Assembly: GCA_964626055.1 (NCBI GenBank)
Contig: CAZVDF010000002.1
Coordinates: 62,001 to 126,000, forward strand
Source of the DNA: JAFGSG01 sp964626055
Lineage (GTDB): Bacteria > Spirochaetota > UBA4802 > JAFGDQ01
Length of the DNA stretch: 64,000 nt
Reading direction: 5' to 3'
In this document: piece after piece, positions 36,375 through 44,896 of the stretch
Numbering within the stretch: the first letter of the stretch is position 1
Layout of the letters: every line of letters starts with the position of its first letter
Notes under the pieces: model-generated
Seen by the model: only the letters and a program-made list of their open reading frames with translations
Told to the model about the DNA's origin: nothing
Databases searched by the model: none
Made by a program: the position numbers and the translations under genes

Positions 36375-36963
36375 ACAATGAACCTTTTGTGGACTGGATG
36401 TTGCCTTTCAGGAACTCGTCTATTTTTGCGGCTTTGTAGAGCGCGACGCCCAGTGCCTTAAACAGAGCTTCCTGAACGTGATGATTGTTGTCGCCGTATA
36501 TAACGGAGATGTGCAGGTTTACCTGCGCATTTGCAGCGAATGCGCGTAAAAACTCAATTGTGAGCTCTGCATCGTAATCCCCAATGAATCCTGCGAGCCT
36601 TTTTCCCGTGTACTTGAAAAATGCTCTTCCGGAAAGATCCACTACAGCTTTTGCAAGCGAATCGTCCATTGGGACGCTTGCATCTCCGAATCTCGCTACG
36701 CCGGTAAGGTCCCCGAGAGCTTTTTTATAGGCTTTACCGAGGCAAATGCCCACGTCCTCTACAGTATGATGCGCATCTACCTCGTAATCTCCCCTGCACT
36801 GGAGTTCGAGAGAGAAACGCCCGTGCTTGGACATAGAACTCAGCATATGATCAAAGAATCCTATGCCGGATTTTATCTCCCATTTTTCGGTGCTTTCAAG
36901 CATCAACTTCAAGTTTATATCCGTCTCTGAAGTCTTTCTTTTTATCTCCGCTTTTCTTGTCAT
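36358..36963 (-). CDS. hisB: Imidazoleglycerol-phosphate dehydratase
   Basis: Manganese enzyme of the sixth histidine step. The family metal motifs are present: FFDHMLSSMSKHG, EVDAHHTVEDVGI, DGS-like MDDSLAKAVVDLSGR and the C-terminal DNNHHVQEALFKALG. It is the stand-alone dehydratase (201 residues), without the phosphatase domain found in E. coli HisB. The ATG at 36963 has AGGA 6 bases upstream; a TTG eight codons earlier is unlikely. It is the first gene of the visible hisBHA unit. Confidence 0.95.
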   Translation of the reverse strand: MTRKAEIKRKTSETDINLKLMLESTEKWEIKSGIGFFDHMLSSMSKHGRFSLELQCRGDYEVDAHHTVEDVGICLGKAYKKALGDLTGVARFGDASVPMDDSLAKAVVDLSGRAFFKYTGKRLAGFIGDYDAELTIEFLRAFAANAQVNLHISVIYGDNNHHVQEALFKALGVALYKAAKIDEFLKGNIQSTKGSLYDNGD

Positions 36964-37084
36964 ATATTTTCCTGATGATCCGTTCAAGTTAACTTACTTA
37001 TCCTGAATGAAGCCCTGCTTGCGGTCGTTTAATTTAATATACTAGATTATCGGTTTATTGTTACCTGAAATAAAATTGTAATAA

Positions 37085-39493
37085 TCAATACCTGAACTCA
37101 AATCCTGAAATAATCTCTCTCTTACCGAATGATTTATAAAAATAAGGCCAGACAGCGTCAACTTTAAAAATAAAATGATCCTGGAACAGAAATCTCAGTC
37201 CGGATCCGGCCCCGGACTTTAAATCATCAAATTTCCCCGTACGGGAATCAATCATATTGTAATCAGTATCCCATGCAGAGCCGAAATCAGCGAACAGAGC
37301 AATGCTAATATCATTTAATTTTATTTCTGCAGGCCATCTGAAAGTCAGCCTGTCAAGAACCACGAATCTGATCTCGGTATTTGCAATAAAAGCGTTTCTT
37401 CCGCTGTATGCGAGGAATTCATGTCCCCTGACTGAATTAAATCCCCCGATATAATAATTAAATAATTCGCCGTTACTCCCCAAAATCTTGCCGCCGGAAC
37501 CTTTGAGAGTTAAAAAAAAGATATCATTATAATTAAATAACTTTATTAAATTGAATCCCAATACGCTCAAAAAAAGGTCCCGTTCGCTGGTATCTATCCC
37601 TTCGCTTAAATATATCTCCCCCCTTGTACCGTTTACAGCCCAGGGTTTATTGTAAACCAGGCTGTCATAGGCGAGCCTCAGCGATAACTCTTTTGAATAA
37701 ATATTTTTTTTGTAATAATTATCACCGGAATTGACATTTTTATAAATGCTTGAACTATAATTCAGCTTTAAGAACGATTTATCGGTAAATGAAAAATTAA
37801 AATAAGCGTTCACACCGGAATTTTCGGACATGATATTATCAGCATAAAAAGCGAGTCCGCTGCCAGTTCCTTCCATATACCCGGAATTAAATCCGGTTTC
37901 AAGGGGACCGGATTTATGAAAAATTTCAATACCAAAACCAATCCAGTATTTTATAAATTCATAATTAAAATAATAGTTTAAATCATTATCTTTTTTGTTT
38001 CTGTGATACCGGAAATATTCGGAATCAAATTCCAGTTTGTGCGTTTTAAGAAAATCACTGGCCTTTATATTCAGAAAGCCGGTAAAATTTTCATCCCATG
38101 CTATTCCGCCGCCGGAAGTCGTAGAATTAAAACCAAGGGTGTCATTATAGTCGGATAAATAAGCATCTTTGATATCAAAATATGAAGCCGGATAATTAAT
38201 GTTTTTATTTTCAGGGCGTAAAATTTCCTTATTTTTATCTGAAATAGACGTTTTTATTTTTGTTTTAAGATCGTACCTGAAAAGTCTGAATATATTCGAT
38301 TCTATTTCATTTTTATCATTTTCATTCGAAATAAAAAAAATATTTCTGCCGTCCGCGGAAATCGCGGGATTTCTTTTTTCGAAGCGGTCGAGCGTTATAC
38401 GGATCAAAACCTCATTCTGTATATTGTAAACATATACATCCGCCGAGCTATAGCTCTGGCCAATAAAGGCCAGCAGTTTTTCATCGGCGGAAATTACAGC
38501 TTCTCTCACTTCAATAAAGGGAAGTCCTATCTCCTTGATCGTATTTCCGGTTACGCCGTTATAAAAAATAATTCCATTCGAAGATTTTCCAATCCACACT
38601 GGGATATTTGTTATTATATCCGGGCCTGCGTTTTCATTATGCTGCTTTAATAAATTATCCGAAATAATGTTCGTTTTATCGGTACCGGCAGCAACTCTTC
38701 GTTCCAGAAAATCGATCCATTCGGTGTTCAGTTCTTTTATTGTCTTCCCGGTGCTCTGCGATAGCGCATCAAATATATTATCATTATCTTTTATGTTGAG
38801 CATAAGTTCGCTTATTATGTCTTCGCCGAATGTCTTTTCGAGAAAGGAAAAAAACAACCGCCCGATCACCCCGGCCGGTTTCTCCCTGAGATTATCCAAT
38901 GTTTTAATATTTATTTCTGATTGTAAATTGACTGAATCGAGAATCTTAATGCTTTCGGAATCAGTTTCCTCATGATACACGGACGAGAGATACTCTGCCA
39001 TACCTTCGGTAATAAAAGAAGGAATCCCGGAAAATCCCATGTCTGCAAGTATGTCCCATCCCGGCTCCGTGTTAAACAGAATATCATACTGGAACGAATG
39101 AACCATCATATGCGTCAATTCTCTTCTGAGCAAACGGTAAGAGCCGCGAAAAGACAGATCGATTCTAGCGGCGAGGCGCGAACTTTCGTCTCTCTTCCCT
39201 GCATTTATTATTATTGGGATTACGATTTGCAGTTCGTGTTTAAAGCGATTGGCTAAATAGACATAGCTTTCTTCCGCCGCTTTCGCGGTATATATTGCGA
39301 GATCATAAACTTCGCCGGAAAAATATACATCGAAATGAAGCGTATTAATTACGCGCAGGTTACCTGATTTATGATCAGGGCCGGTCCCGGATAATCCGCC
39401 TGTTAAAATACACGGTATCAGGAACAGTGCCAGAATGTTTACATTAATGAATAAAATCGAATTTTTTAGCAATCTATCTTCTATGCGTATCAA
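37085..39493 (-). CDS. Envelope protein: degenerate gluzincin-like domain, propeller and Omp85-type barrel
   Basis: An 802-residue exported protein with three apparent parts. After a signal-like segment (about 8-30) comes a peptidase-MA-like region (50-280) with ELTHMMVHS (His128, His132) and FITEGMAEYL (Glu163, Glu167). The catalytic Glu of HExxH is Met129, so proteolysis is doubtful. Residues about 285-430 show TolB-like propeller repeats (AVISADEKLLAFIGQ, NPAISADGRNIFFIS). The rest (about 440-802) is strand-rich, has GGFNSVRGHEF like the conserved loop of Omp85/BamA barrels, and ends in FRY. The start is TTG, overlapping panE by 20 bases; a TTG seven codons in is also possible. Confidence 0.65.
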   Translation of the reverse strand: MIRIEDRLLKNSILFINVNILALFLIPCILTGGLSGTGPDHKSGNLRVINTLHFDVYFSGEVYDLAIYTAKAAEESYVYLANRFKHELQIVIPIIINAGKRDESSRLAARIDLSFRGSYRLLRRELTHMMVHSFQYDILFNTEPGWDILADMGFSGIPSFITEGMAEYLSSVYHEETDSESIKILDSVNLQSEINIKTLDNLREKPAGVIGRLFFSFLEKTFGEDIISELMLNIKDNDNIFDALSQSTGKTIKELNTEWIDFLERRVAAGTDKTNIISDNLLKQHNENAGPDIITNIPVWIGKSSNGIIFYNGVTGNTIKEIGLPFIEVREAVISADEKLLAFIGQSYSSADVYVYNIQNEVLIRITLDRFEKRNPAISADGRNIFFISNENDKNEIESNIFRLFRYDLKTKIKTSISDKNKEILRPENKNINYPASYFDIKDAYLSDYNDTLGFNSTTSGGGIAWDENFTGFLNIKASDFLKTHKLEFDSEYFRYHRNKKDNDLNYYFNYEFIKYWIGFGIEIFHKSGPLETGFNSGYMEGTGSGLAFYADNIMSENSGVNAYFNFSFTDKSFLKLNYSSSIYKNVNSGDNYYKKNIYSKELSLRLAYDSLVYNKPWAVNGTRGEIYLSEGIDTSERDLFLSVLGFNLIKLFNYNDIFFLTLKGSGGKILGSNGELFNYYIGGFNSVRGHEFLAYSGRNAFIANTEIRFVVLDRLTFRWPAEIKLNDISIALFADFGSAWDTDYNMIDSRTGKFDDLKSGAGSGLRFLFQDHFIFKVDAVWPYFYKSFGKREIISGFEFRY

Positions 39494-40394
39494 GAAATTT
39501 TAATTCTGCATAAAGAACTTCCATATGCGGAGCTCTTATCCCGGCCTTCCTGGCCGTTTTTAAAGGCTCGCCTAAAATCGCTTCAACTTCCATAGGCCTG
39601 TGTCCTTCGAAATCAAAGAGCATGGATGTTTTATAGGGCACCATTATTTTCGTTTTTTCGATCATACTCTTTATATCGTCGTCCGTAATAATAATATTCT
39701 CTGCGCCAGCAAGCGTTTTTACTTCCTTCATCAGTTCAACCGACAGGCTCAGTACATTCTCATCATCTATCATCTCTCTTGTATTTGCTTTCATCAGCAG
39801 AACGGACAATACATTGAAAGGCACATTCCACAAAAGTTTCTTCCATCTGAGCTCGCGTATAGACCCGCTTAGATTTATCTCCACACCAGCGGATTGGAAC
39901 AGGCCGACCAGTTCATTTGCGATTTCTTTATCTTCATCCTTCAAATACCCGATTTCAACTCTTCCGTAGGCAAGATGCTGAATATTTGCGGGGGACACGC
40001 GGTTTAAGCAGACAAACGCGGTAGCTCCCAGAACTTTCTGAAACGGGAAAAGCTCCTGTAATTTCTCATCCGCATTCAACCCGTTTTGAAGCAGCAATAT
40101 TACAGTGCTGTCCTTCATAATCGGATTGAGAATTGTCTCATAATCTATGTTTTCGAGTGCTTTGGTACTGATTATGATAAGATCGGCCGGATTCATAGTT
40201 CCGGTCGATTCGTGGGTATCCGCGCGGATGGAGAAGTCTCCCCATACACTGTGAATATGCATCCTCTTTTTTTTTAACACAGATGCGCCCGTATGGGTCT
40301 GGAATTGAACAGGCAAGCCCGCTTTATTTAATTTAGCTCCGTAGAAAGAGCCTATTGCACCTGCGCCGATAACGGCAACACTATTGAATTTCAT
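39474..40394 (-). CDS. panE: 2-Dehydropantoate 2-reductase (ketopantoate reductase)
   Basis: NADPH-dependent reductase making pantoate for CoA synthesis. The N-terminal nucleotide motif VIGAGAIGSFYGAKL, the middle IIISTKALENID and LLLQNGLNADEKL, and the C-terminal catalytic-domain motifs RWKKLLWNVPFN (catalytic Lys) and EVEAILGEPLKTARKAG are all present. The start MKFNSVAVIG at 40394 gives 306 residues, normal for the family; in-frame codons upstream add a non-conserved extension. Paralogues acting on other 2-oxo acids exist, so the exact substrate is likely but not proven. It overlaps the downstream envelope-protein gene. Confidence 0.85.
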   Translation of the reverse strand: MKFNSVAVIGAGAIGSFYGAKLNKAGLPVQFQTHTGASVLKKKRMHIHSVWGDFSIRADTHESTGTMNPADLIIISTKALENIDYETILNPIMKDSTVILLLQNGLNADEKLQELFPFQKVLGATAFVCLNRVSPANIQHLAYGRVEIGYLKDEDKEIANELVGLFQSAGVEINLSGSIRELRWKKLLWNVPFNVLSVLLMKANTREMIDDENVLSLSVELMKEVKTLAGAENIIITDDDIKSMIEKTKIMVPYKTSMLFDFEGHRPMEVEAILGEPLKTARKAGIRAPHMEVLYAELKFLDTHRR

Positions 40395-40496
40395 ATAAAT
40401 AACAAATCTCTGAAAGGTTTTATACTTCTGAAAAGTTCTAGAGAATGGGGGCAAAATATCAATAACAAATTGATACACCGTTTAAAATATATATTT

Positions 40497-40525
40497 TTTA
40501 CTTGCGTGAAATGCCGCTCTATAAT
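40497..40525 (+). promoter_or_regulatory. Promoter of the 6S-like RNA
   Basis: TTTACT (40497-40502), an exact 17-base spacer and a perfect TATAAT (40520-40525). Transcription would start near 40532. No protein start lies downstream for almost 300 bases, so it serves a non-coding transcript. Confidence 0.65.
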
Positions 40526-40531
40526 AGCTTT

Positions 40532-40725
40532 ATATCGTCCTGCTTTGCGCGTGTTAGGTATGCTATTATTTTGTTCGATAACTAAATAATACGGGATCCC
40601 GAATCCGGGAATGGATATCATGCTTCAATTGAAATATTGAAGAGAGTAAAAGTTCTCATGAGGGAACCCACCTTAACAAAGGATCAAACATATAACATAC
40701 CTACACGGCAAATGCGGGTATTTTT
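40532..40725 (+). ncRNA. ssrS: Candidate 6S RNA
   Basis: The transcript predicted from the TATAAT promoter folds as a long rod with a central bubble, the shape of 6S RNA, which binds sigma-70 RNA polymerase by mimicking an open promoter. Outer stem: 40550-40562 with 40696-40707 (12 bp, one bulge), extended by CTATTATTTTG with CAAACATATAA. Inner closing stem: GGGATCCC (40593-40600) with GGGAACCC (40662-40669), 7 of 8 paired. Apex: CTTCAAT/ATTGAAG (40623-40642). The 3' side of the bubble carries CACCTT-AACA-AAGG, matching the small hairpin CACCUUGAACCAAGG that I recall from E. coli 6S. A weak ATACC/GGTAT stem and TTTTT (40721-40725) end it. No open frame of note. Confidence 0.7.
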
Positions 40726-40820
40726 AATCAGAAGTCATCATAAAATTATATTATAAATAAATATCGCCCGTGTGTGTACATATCGAATATTAATTTCATT
40801 TCCTGCGGGATCAGGTAGTT

Positions 40821-41642
40821 ATGGAAGCAGACAATAATTATAAATATATTAAATACAACGATTACTGGCAGAACAGCCTTCAAAGGCTCGAAGGAATCAC
40901 AAAAAACCTGGAACAGAATTTTTATAAACTCGAAAAACAATATTACAATTTCAACAAATTTTACAGTGAAATAATTACGGAAATCGATATACTTGCCGCA
41001 ATATACTCCGGACATAACAATTTGAAAGGCAAAGAATATATTTTAAAATTGAAAGCCCTCCTGGCGCATTATAAAAAGCGGTATACCCATGAAGGAATTG
41101 ATTTTAAAATAATTCATTTTTTAAACACCAGAATCAACAAGCTCCGGGAAATCAGCGTTGAACAATTTCCCAGGATGGAACATATTTATTCCGTACGCGA
41201 AGATATTCCGGATGAAAACGATCGGATCGATCCCGATATTCAAAAATATAACGAACTTAAAAACTCCGCAAAATATAAATGGATCACGTTCCGGAGAAAC
41301 GGTTCATGGTTTATCGCTCGATACAATAAATTCCAGATTATAAGAGAAGAAGAATCGCAGCCGACGGATAATAAGGAACCGGGAATTAAAATAAAATATA
41401 AAGACACCATGCTGCCCGTTCTGGATATCTTCTCCGGATTCCGGGATAACAGAAAAGAACATATTAAATTATTTTTAATTATTAAATTCAATAACAAGCT
41501 GAAATGTTATGCCGTAAACAAACTCGGAAAAGCAATTATGGCGGATACCGATTTTATTACGCCCCGCCTTAATGCATTTGAAAAAAGCAGTATATCATCG
41601 GGCAGATTGCGCATCTTCGGCAGAAATCATATTTTACTGTAA
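40821..41642 (+). CDS. Uncharacterised protein with CheW-like C-terminal domain
   Basis: A 273-residue soluble protein. The first 120 residues are helical and charged (likely coiled coil 15-60). The last part, about 150-265, has the rhythm of a CheW domain: KWITFRRNGSWFIARYNKFQII, then IKYKDTMLPVLDIFSGFR and HIKLFLIIKFNNKLKCYAVNKLGKAI, comparable with the strands of CheW around its conserved Pro-Val-hydrophobic-Asp-Leu segment. The match is weak and by eye only. If right, it may link a coiled-coil module to chemoreceptor arrays. AGG lies 5 bases before the ATG. Its 3' end overlaps the convergent DUF501 gene by 16 bases. Confidence 0.5.
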   Translation: MEADNNYKYIKYNDYWQNSLQRLEGITKNLEQNFYKLEKQYYNFNKFYSEIITEIDILAAIYSGHNNLKGKEYILKLKALLAHYKKRYTHEGIDFKIIHFLNTRINKLREISVEQFPRMEHIYSVREDIPDENDRIDPDIQKYNELKNSAKYKWITFRRNGSWFIARYNKFQIIREEESQPTDNKEPGIKIKYKDTMLPVLDIFSGFRDNRKEHIKLFLIIKFNNKLKCYAVNKLGKAIMADTDFITPRLNAFEKSSISSGRLRIFGRNHILL

Positions 41643-42202
41643 CGGGAACAATACGAGCCATCGCATTCCGTTTTATATTTTAATAATTTTAAAGTAATGA
41701 ACCCTGCAATATTCTCTTTGCATAGATTATAATGGCAGTAATGAAGGTGAAGACATTTAATCGCGCTTAAGTCCCTTATACCTCCTATCCCCGTCCGGAA
41801 TAATCCGGTAAACTTCTCATCAATCGAAAATCCCGAATGGATGTATCTCTGGAAAATAAAATCCCGCATATAGAAATAGTCGGCATGCGCATCCAACATC
41901 CGCTCCGCAAACAAAGGATTATTCTGAATCAATTCTTTGATCTTCTTTATATATGTCGCATTCTCCAGCTCATGGATTCTTTTATTTAAATACGGGCACG
42001 TAAGCCATAATATATTCGATATGGCCTCATAATTGAGACTTTCCCGCCCCCATATCTTTTTAACAGGATTCAGAAATATTATCTGCGGAAACCCGAATCT
42101 GCATCTGTTGAAAATACCGCAGATATAAATTTCTCTGCTGTCTAACTGTTTTTTAATTAATTCTAAATCTGTTTCGGTGTAGTTTTCAAAATAAGAAGGC
42201 AT
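41627..42202 (-). CDS. DUF501 family protein
   Basis: A 191-residue protein of unknown function recognised from its conserved core: CGIFNRCRFGFPQIIFLNP, then ILWLTCPYLNKRIHELEN, the AHADYFYMRD region, GIGGIRDL and KCLHLHYCHYNL. The conserved Cys and His residues (WLTCP, KCLHLH, CHYNLC) suggest a metal site. It is the third gene of eno-ftsB-DUF501, an order well known in Actinobacteria and some other phyla, which supports both this call and the ftsB call. The role in cell division or surface metabolism is unknown. Confidence 0.85.
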   Translation of the reverse strand: MPSYFENYTETDLELIKKQLDSREIYICGIFNRCRFGFPQIIFLNPVKKIWGRESLNYEAISNILWLTCPYLNKRIHELENATYIKKIKELIQNNPLFAERMLDAHADYFYMRDFIFQRYIHSGFSIDEKFTGLFRTGIGGIRDLSAIKCLHLHYCHYNLCKENIAGFITLKLLKYKTECDGSYCSRYSKI

Positions 42203-42214
42203 CTTGAATAAAAT

Positions 42215-42637
42215 CTATAAATTTCCTTCCATACCTCTGTCGATTTTCCTCTCTCTGTTTTTATGCCAGAAGTAAAAAAGTGTGATAATTACGGATATTA
42301 CGATCCAGAGTATTCTGAGATGTGATATATTCACCGGATATTTATCTTCTTTATCAATCGGTCCGTTTTTTATCTTTTCGTTTTTCCCGCTTTTAAAAAA
42401 GATATACTTTTCGTTACCGGCAATAAAACCGGATTTGGAAGCTTCTTTCCTGTAAAATTCCCCGTTAGTCCTGTTATTACTGACGATTGCATGTTCATTT
42501 TGTAAATTATTGTTTTCTTTTGTCAACTCGGCAATATTATTCTTTATTTCATTTTTCGATTTGACGAGTTGATTCCTTTCCAGGATACCGTTGTCGCCAA
42601 AAACAAAGCAGTAAATACTGAAAAGAACAAATACCAT
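42215..42637 (-). CDS. ftsB: FtsB/DivIC-family septum protein with an extra C-terminal membrane segment
   Basis: Small bitopic divisome protein: a short N-terminal membrane segment, a coiled coil (about 20-50, rich in Asn, Lys and Glu) and a polar tail. Unusually, a second hydrophobic helix appears near the C-terminus (HLRILWIVISVIITLFYFW, about 105-123) followed by basic residues, so it may span the membrane twice. With ATG at 42637 the basic N-terminus is lost; the frame stays open upstream through the eno stop (LIRKNRSGILVMV), where GGAGG precedes an ATA by 6 bases, so the true start may be rarer and earlier. The eno-ftsB-DUF501 order supports identity. Confidence 0.7.
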   Translation of the reverse strand: MVFVLFSIYCFVFGDNGILERNQLVKSKNEIKNNIAELTKENNNLQNEHAIVSNNRTNGEFYRKEASKSGFIAGNEKYIFFKSGKNEKIKNGPIDKEDKYPVNISHLRILWIVISVIITLFYFWHKNRERKIDRGMEGNL

Positions 42638-42662
42638 GACAAGAATTCCGGATCTGTTTTTT

Positions 42663-43958
42663 CTAATCAGCGATATTATAGAATACCTCCATACCCTTAT
42701 ATTTTGCCATTAATCCCAATTCTTCTTCAATCCTCAGGAGCTGATTATACTTTGCAATCCTGTCGGTTCTTGATACGGATCCTGTTTTGATCTGCCCGGT
42801 ATTTGTCGCGACTGCAAGATCAGCTATGGTCGTATCCTCGGTCTCGCCCGATCTATGGGATATGACGGCGGTATAACCGGCTTTCTTTGCCATTTCGATC
42901 GCTTCAAGCGTTTCTGTAAGCGTACCTATCTGGTTGACCTTTATTAAAATTGAATTTGCCGTCGATTGCTCAATGCCTCTCATTAATCTTTCCGTATTGG
43001 TCACAAAAAGATCATCACCGACAATCTGAATTTTATTTCCCAGTCTGTCCGTAAAAAGTTTCCAGCCTTCCCAATCGTCCTCTGCAAGGCCGTCTTCAAT
43101 GGAAATAATAGGATATTTTTTTATAAGATCCTCGTAGAAATCAATCATCTGGGAGCTGTCGCGCTCGCTGTTATCGCTCCTGGAAAACACATATTTCTTT
43201 TTCATGCTGTCGTAGAACTCGCTTGAAGCTGGATCAAGCGCGATCATAATATCCTTTCTGCCTTTCAGTCCGGCCTTCTCAATCGCTTCCATTATTACTT
43301 CAAGAGGCTCTTCATTCGATTTTAAAGACGGGGCAAACCCGCCCTCGTCTCCCACGCTCGTAACATATCCCCTGGTTTTAAGAACGCTCTTAAGCGCGTG
43401 GAATGTCTCCGCGCCCATCCTGAGAGCCTCCTGAAAACTGCCGGCACCGACCGGCATAACCATGAATTCCTGAAGATCAACGTTGGAATCGGCGTGAGCC
43501 CCTCCGTTAATGATGTTCATCATGGGAACCGGGAGCTCGCAGGCATTGACCCCGCCCAGATACCTGTAAAGCGGCATCCCGAAGGATTCCGCGACCGCCT
43601 TGGCGCACGCTAACGAAACGCCGAGTATCGCATTTGCTCCGAGCTTCGCTTTATTGGGAGTGCCGTCAAGATCGATAAGTACACGGTCAATCTCAATCTG
43701 GTTCATCGCGTCCATTTCAATAATGCTTCCGGAAATAATATCGTTTACATTATCAACTGCTGTCATGACGCCTTTGCCGTTATATCTCTTTTTATCTCCA
43801 TCGCGAAGCTCGACAGCTTCGTGTTCGCCAGTCGAAGCGCCGGAAGGCACTGCTGCTCTGCCTATAAATCCTGATGAAAGTTCGACATCGACCTCTATCG
43901 TGGGATCTCCCCTGGAATCCAGAATCTCTCTGGCGCGGACATCTGTTATAGTTGTCAT
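42663..43958 (-). CDS. eno: Enolase
   Basis: Glycolytic enzyme converting 2-phosphoglycerate to phosphoenolpyruvate. The 431-residue protein has all family landmarks: AREILDSRGDPTIEVDV, VPSGASTGEHEAVELRDGD, NGGAHADSNVDLQEFMV, the metal ligands in ALDPASSEF, SIEDGLAEDDWEGW and VGDDLFVTN, the catalytic Lys in ILIKVNQIGTLTE and the signature SHRSGETEDTTIADLAV. GGAAG stands 6 bases before the ATG. It heads the eno-ftsB-DUF501 group, with its stop next to the ftsB start. Confidence 0.98.
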   Translation of the reverse strand: MTTITDVRAREILDSRGDPTIEVDVELSSGFIGRAAVPSGASTGEHEAVELRDGDKKRYNGKGVMTAVDNVNDIISGSIIEMDAMNQIEIDRVLIDLDGTPNKAKLGANAILGVSLACAKAVAESFGMPLYRYLGGVNACELPVPMMNIINGGAHADSNVDLQEFMVMPVGAGSFQEALRMGAETFHALKSVLKTRGYVTSVGDEGGFAPSLKSNEEPLEVIMEAIEKAGLKGRKDIMIALDPASSEFYDSMKKKYVFSRSDNSERDSSQMIDFYEDLIKKYPIISIEDGLAEDDWEGWKLFTDRLGNKIQIVGDDLFVTNTERLMRGIEQSTANSILIKVNQIGTLTETLEAIEMAKKAGYTAVISHRSGETEDTTIADLAVATNTGQIKTGSVSRTDRIAKYNQLLRIEEELGLMAKYKGMEVFYNIAD

Positions 43959-44234
43959 ATAGAACTTCCCTTGATTGTTTATTCGATTAAAGTTTATACA
44001 GAACCATTAATTTTCTTCTTTACGATAGTAAATGTTACTCATTAATGATAATTAATATCAAGTATTTTTTACTCTTTAATCCGGATGCACCGCAGGATCC
44101 TCTAAAAATAAAATTAACTTTAAACAATTTTCTATATTATTATTGACGTTAAAAATACGATTAAATATTCAAAAATTAACCGGATGCATTATTTGATGCT
44201 AATCCTGCAATAAAATATTATAAGGAGGGCATTT

Positions 44235-44801
44235 ATGAAGAAATCAATGGGAGCAAAGACGCTGGTTTTCCCTTCCCCCGTATGGTGTATCGGGACATAT
44301 GACGAAAACGGAAGACCGAACGTGATGACTGTTGCATGGGGAGGTATTTGCTGTTCGGAACCTCCGTGTGTTACGATATCTCTGCGAAAAGCCACTTATA
44401 CATACGGCAATGTACTGCAAAAGAAAGCTTTTACGGTAAGCGTACCTTCGGATAAATATGTTAAGGAAGCCGATTACTTCGGGATCGAATCTGGCCGTAA
44501 TTCCGATAAATTCAATACATCTCATCTGACCCCGGTTAAATCCGATATTGTCGACGCTCCGTATGTTTCGGAATTTCCGATGATACTGGAATGCAGGCTT
44601 ATTCATCATTATGAAATAGGACTTCACACGCAATTCATCGGAGAAATTCTGGATGTCAAAATTGATGAAGATAAACTTATTGAAGGCAGTAAAACCGATA
44701 TGGATCAAATCCGACCTATCGTATTCAGCGCTTTCGTGAGGAAGTATCACAGCATCGGTAAATTCATAGGGAAAGCATTCGAGATAGGGAAAACAATTTA
44801 A
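44235..44801 (+). CDS. Flavin reductase-like (flavoredoxin-type) protein
   Basis: An FMN-binding split-barrel protein of 188 residues. It shows the pattern of flavin reductase-like proteins: SPVWCIGTYDENGRPNVMTVAW, CVTISLRKATYTYGNVL, FTVSVPSDKYVKEADYFGIESGR and a C-terminal HTQFIGEILDVKID. Relatives include flavoredoxin of sulfate reducers, which carries electrons in sulfur metabolism, and flavin:NADH reductases. The ribosome site AAGGAGG is excellent. It lies 95 bases upstream of the fumarase genes on the same strand, so co-transcription is possible but not required. Confidence 0.88.
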   Translation: MKKSMGAKTLVFPSPVWCIGTYDENGRPNVMTVAWGGICCSEPPCVTISLRKATYTYGNVLQKKAFTVSVPSDKYVKEADYFGIESGRNSDKFNTSHLTPVKSDIVDAPYVSEFPMILECRLIHHYEIGLHTQFIGEILDVKIDEDKLIEGSKTDMDQIRPIVFSAFVRKYHSIGKFIGKAFEIGKTI

Positions 44802-44896
44802 ATTCTTGACTTTCTGAAACAATAATTTATGATAATCCAGAGTTTATTTAAAATTGTATAGCCGTATTAAATTATTGATTAATATTATTTTGCAGC

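Larger units (their letters stand above)
40395..40820. other. Intergenic region holding the 6S-like RNA
   Basis: A 426-base spacer between divergent genes. The central 195 bases form the promoter-driven structured RNA described separately. The flanks (40395-40496 and 40726-40820) are AT-rich; AGG lies 5 bases before the downstream ATG. Confidence 0.6.

Noticed and set aside
43398..43962. Long plus-strand frames opposite eno
   Set aside because: They are antisense shadows of a highly conserved gene and have no ribosome site or domain pattern.
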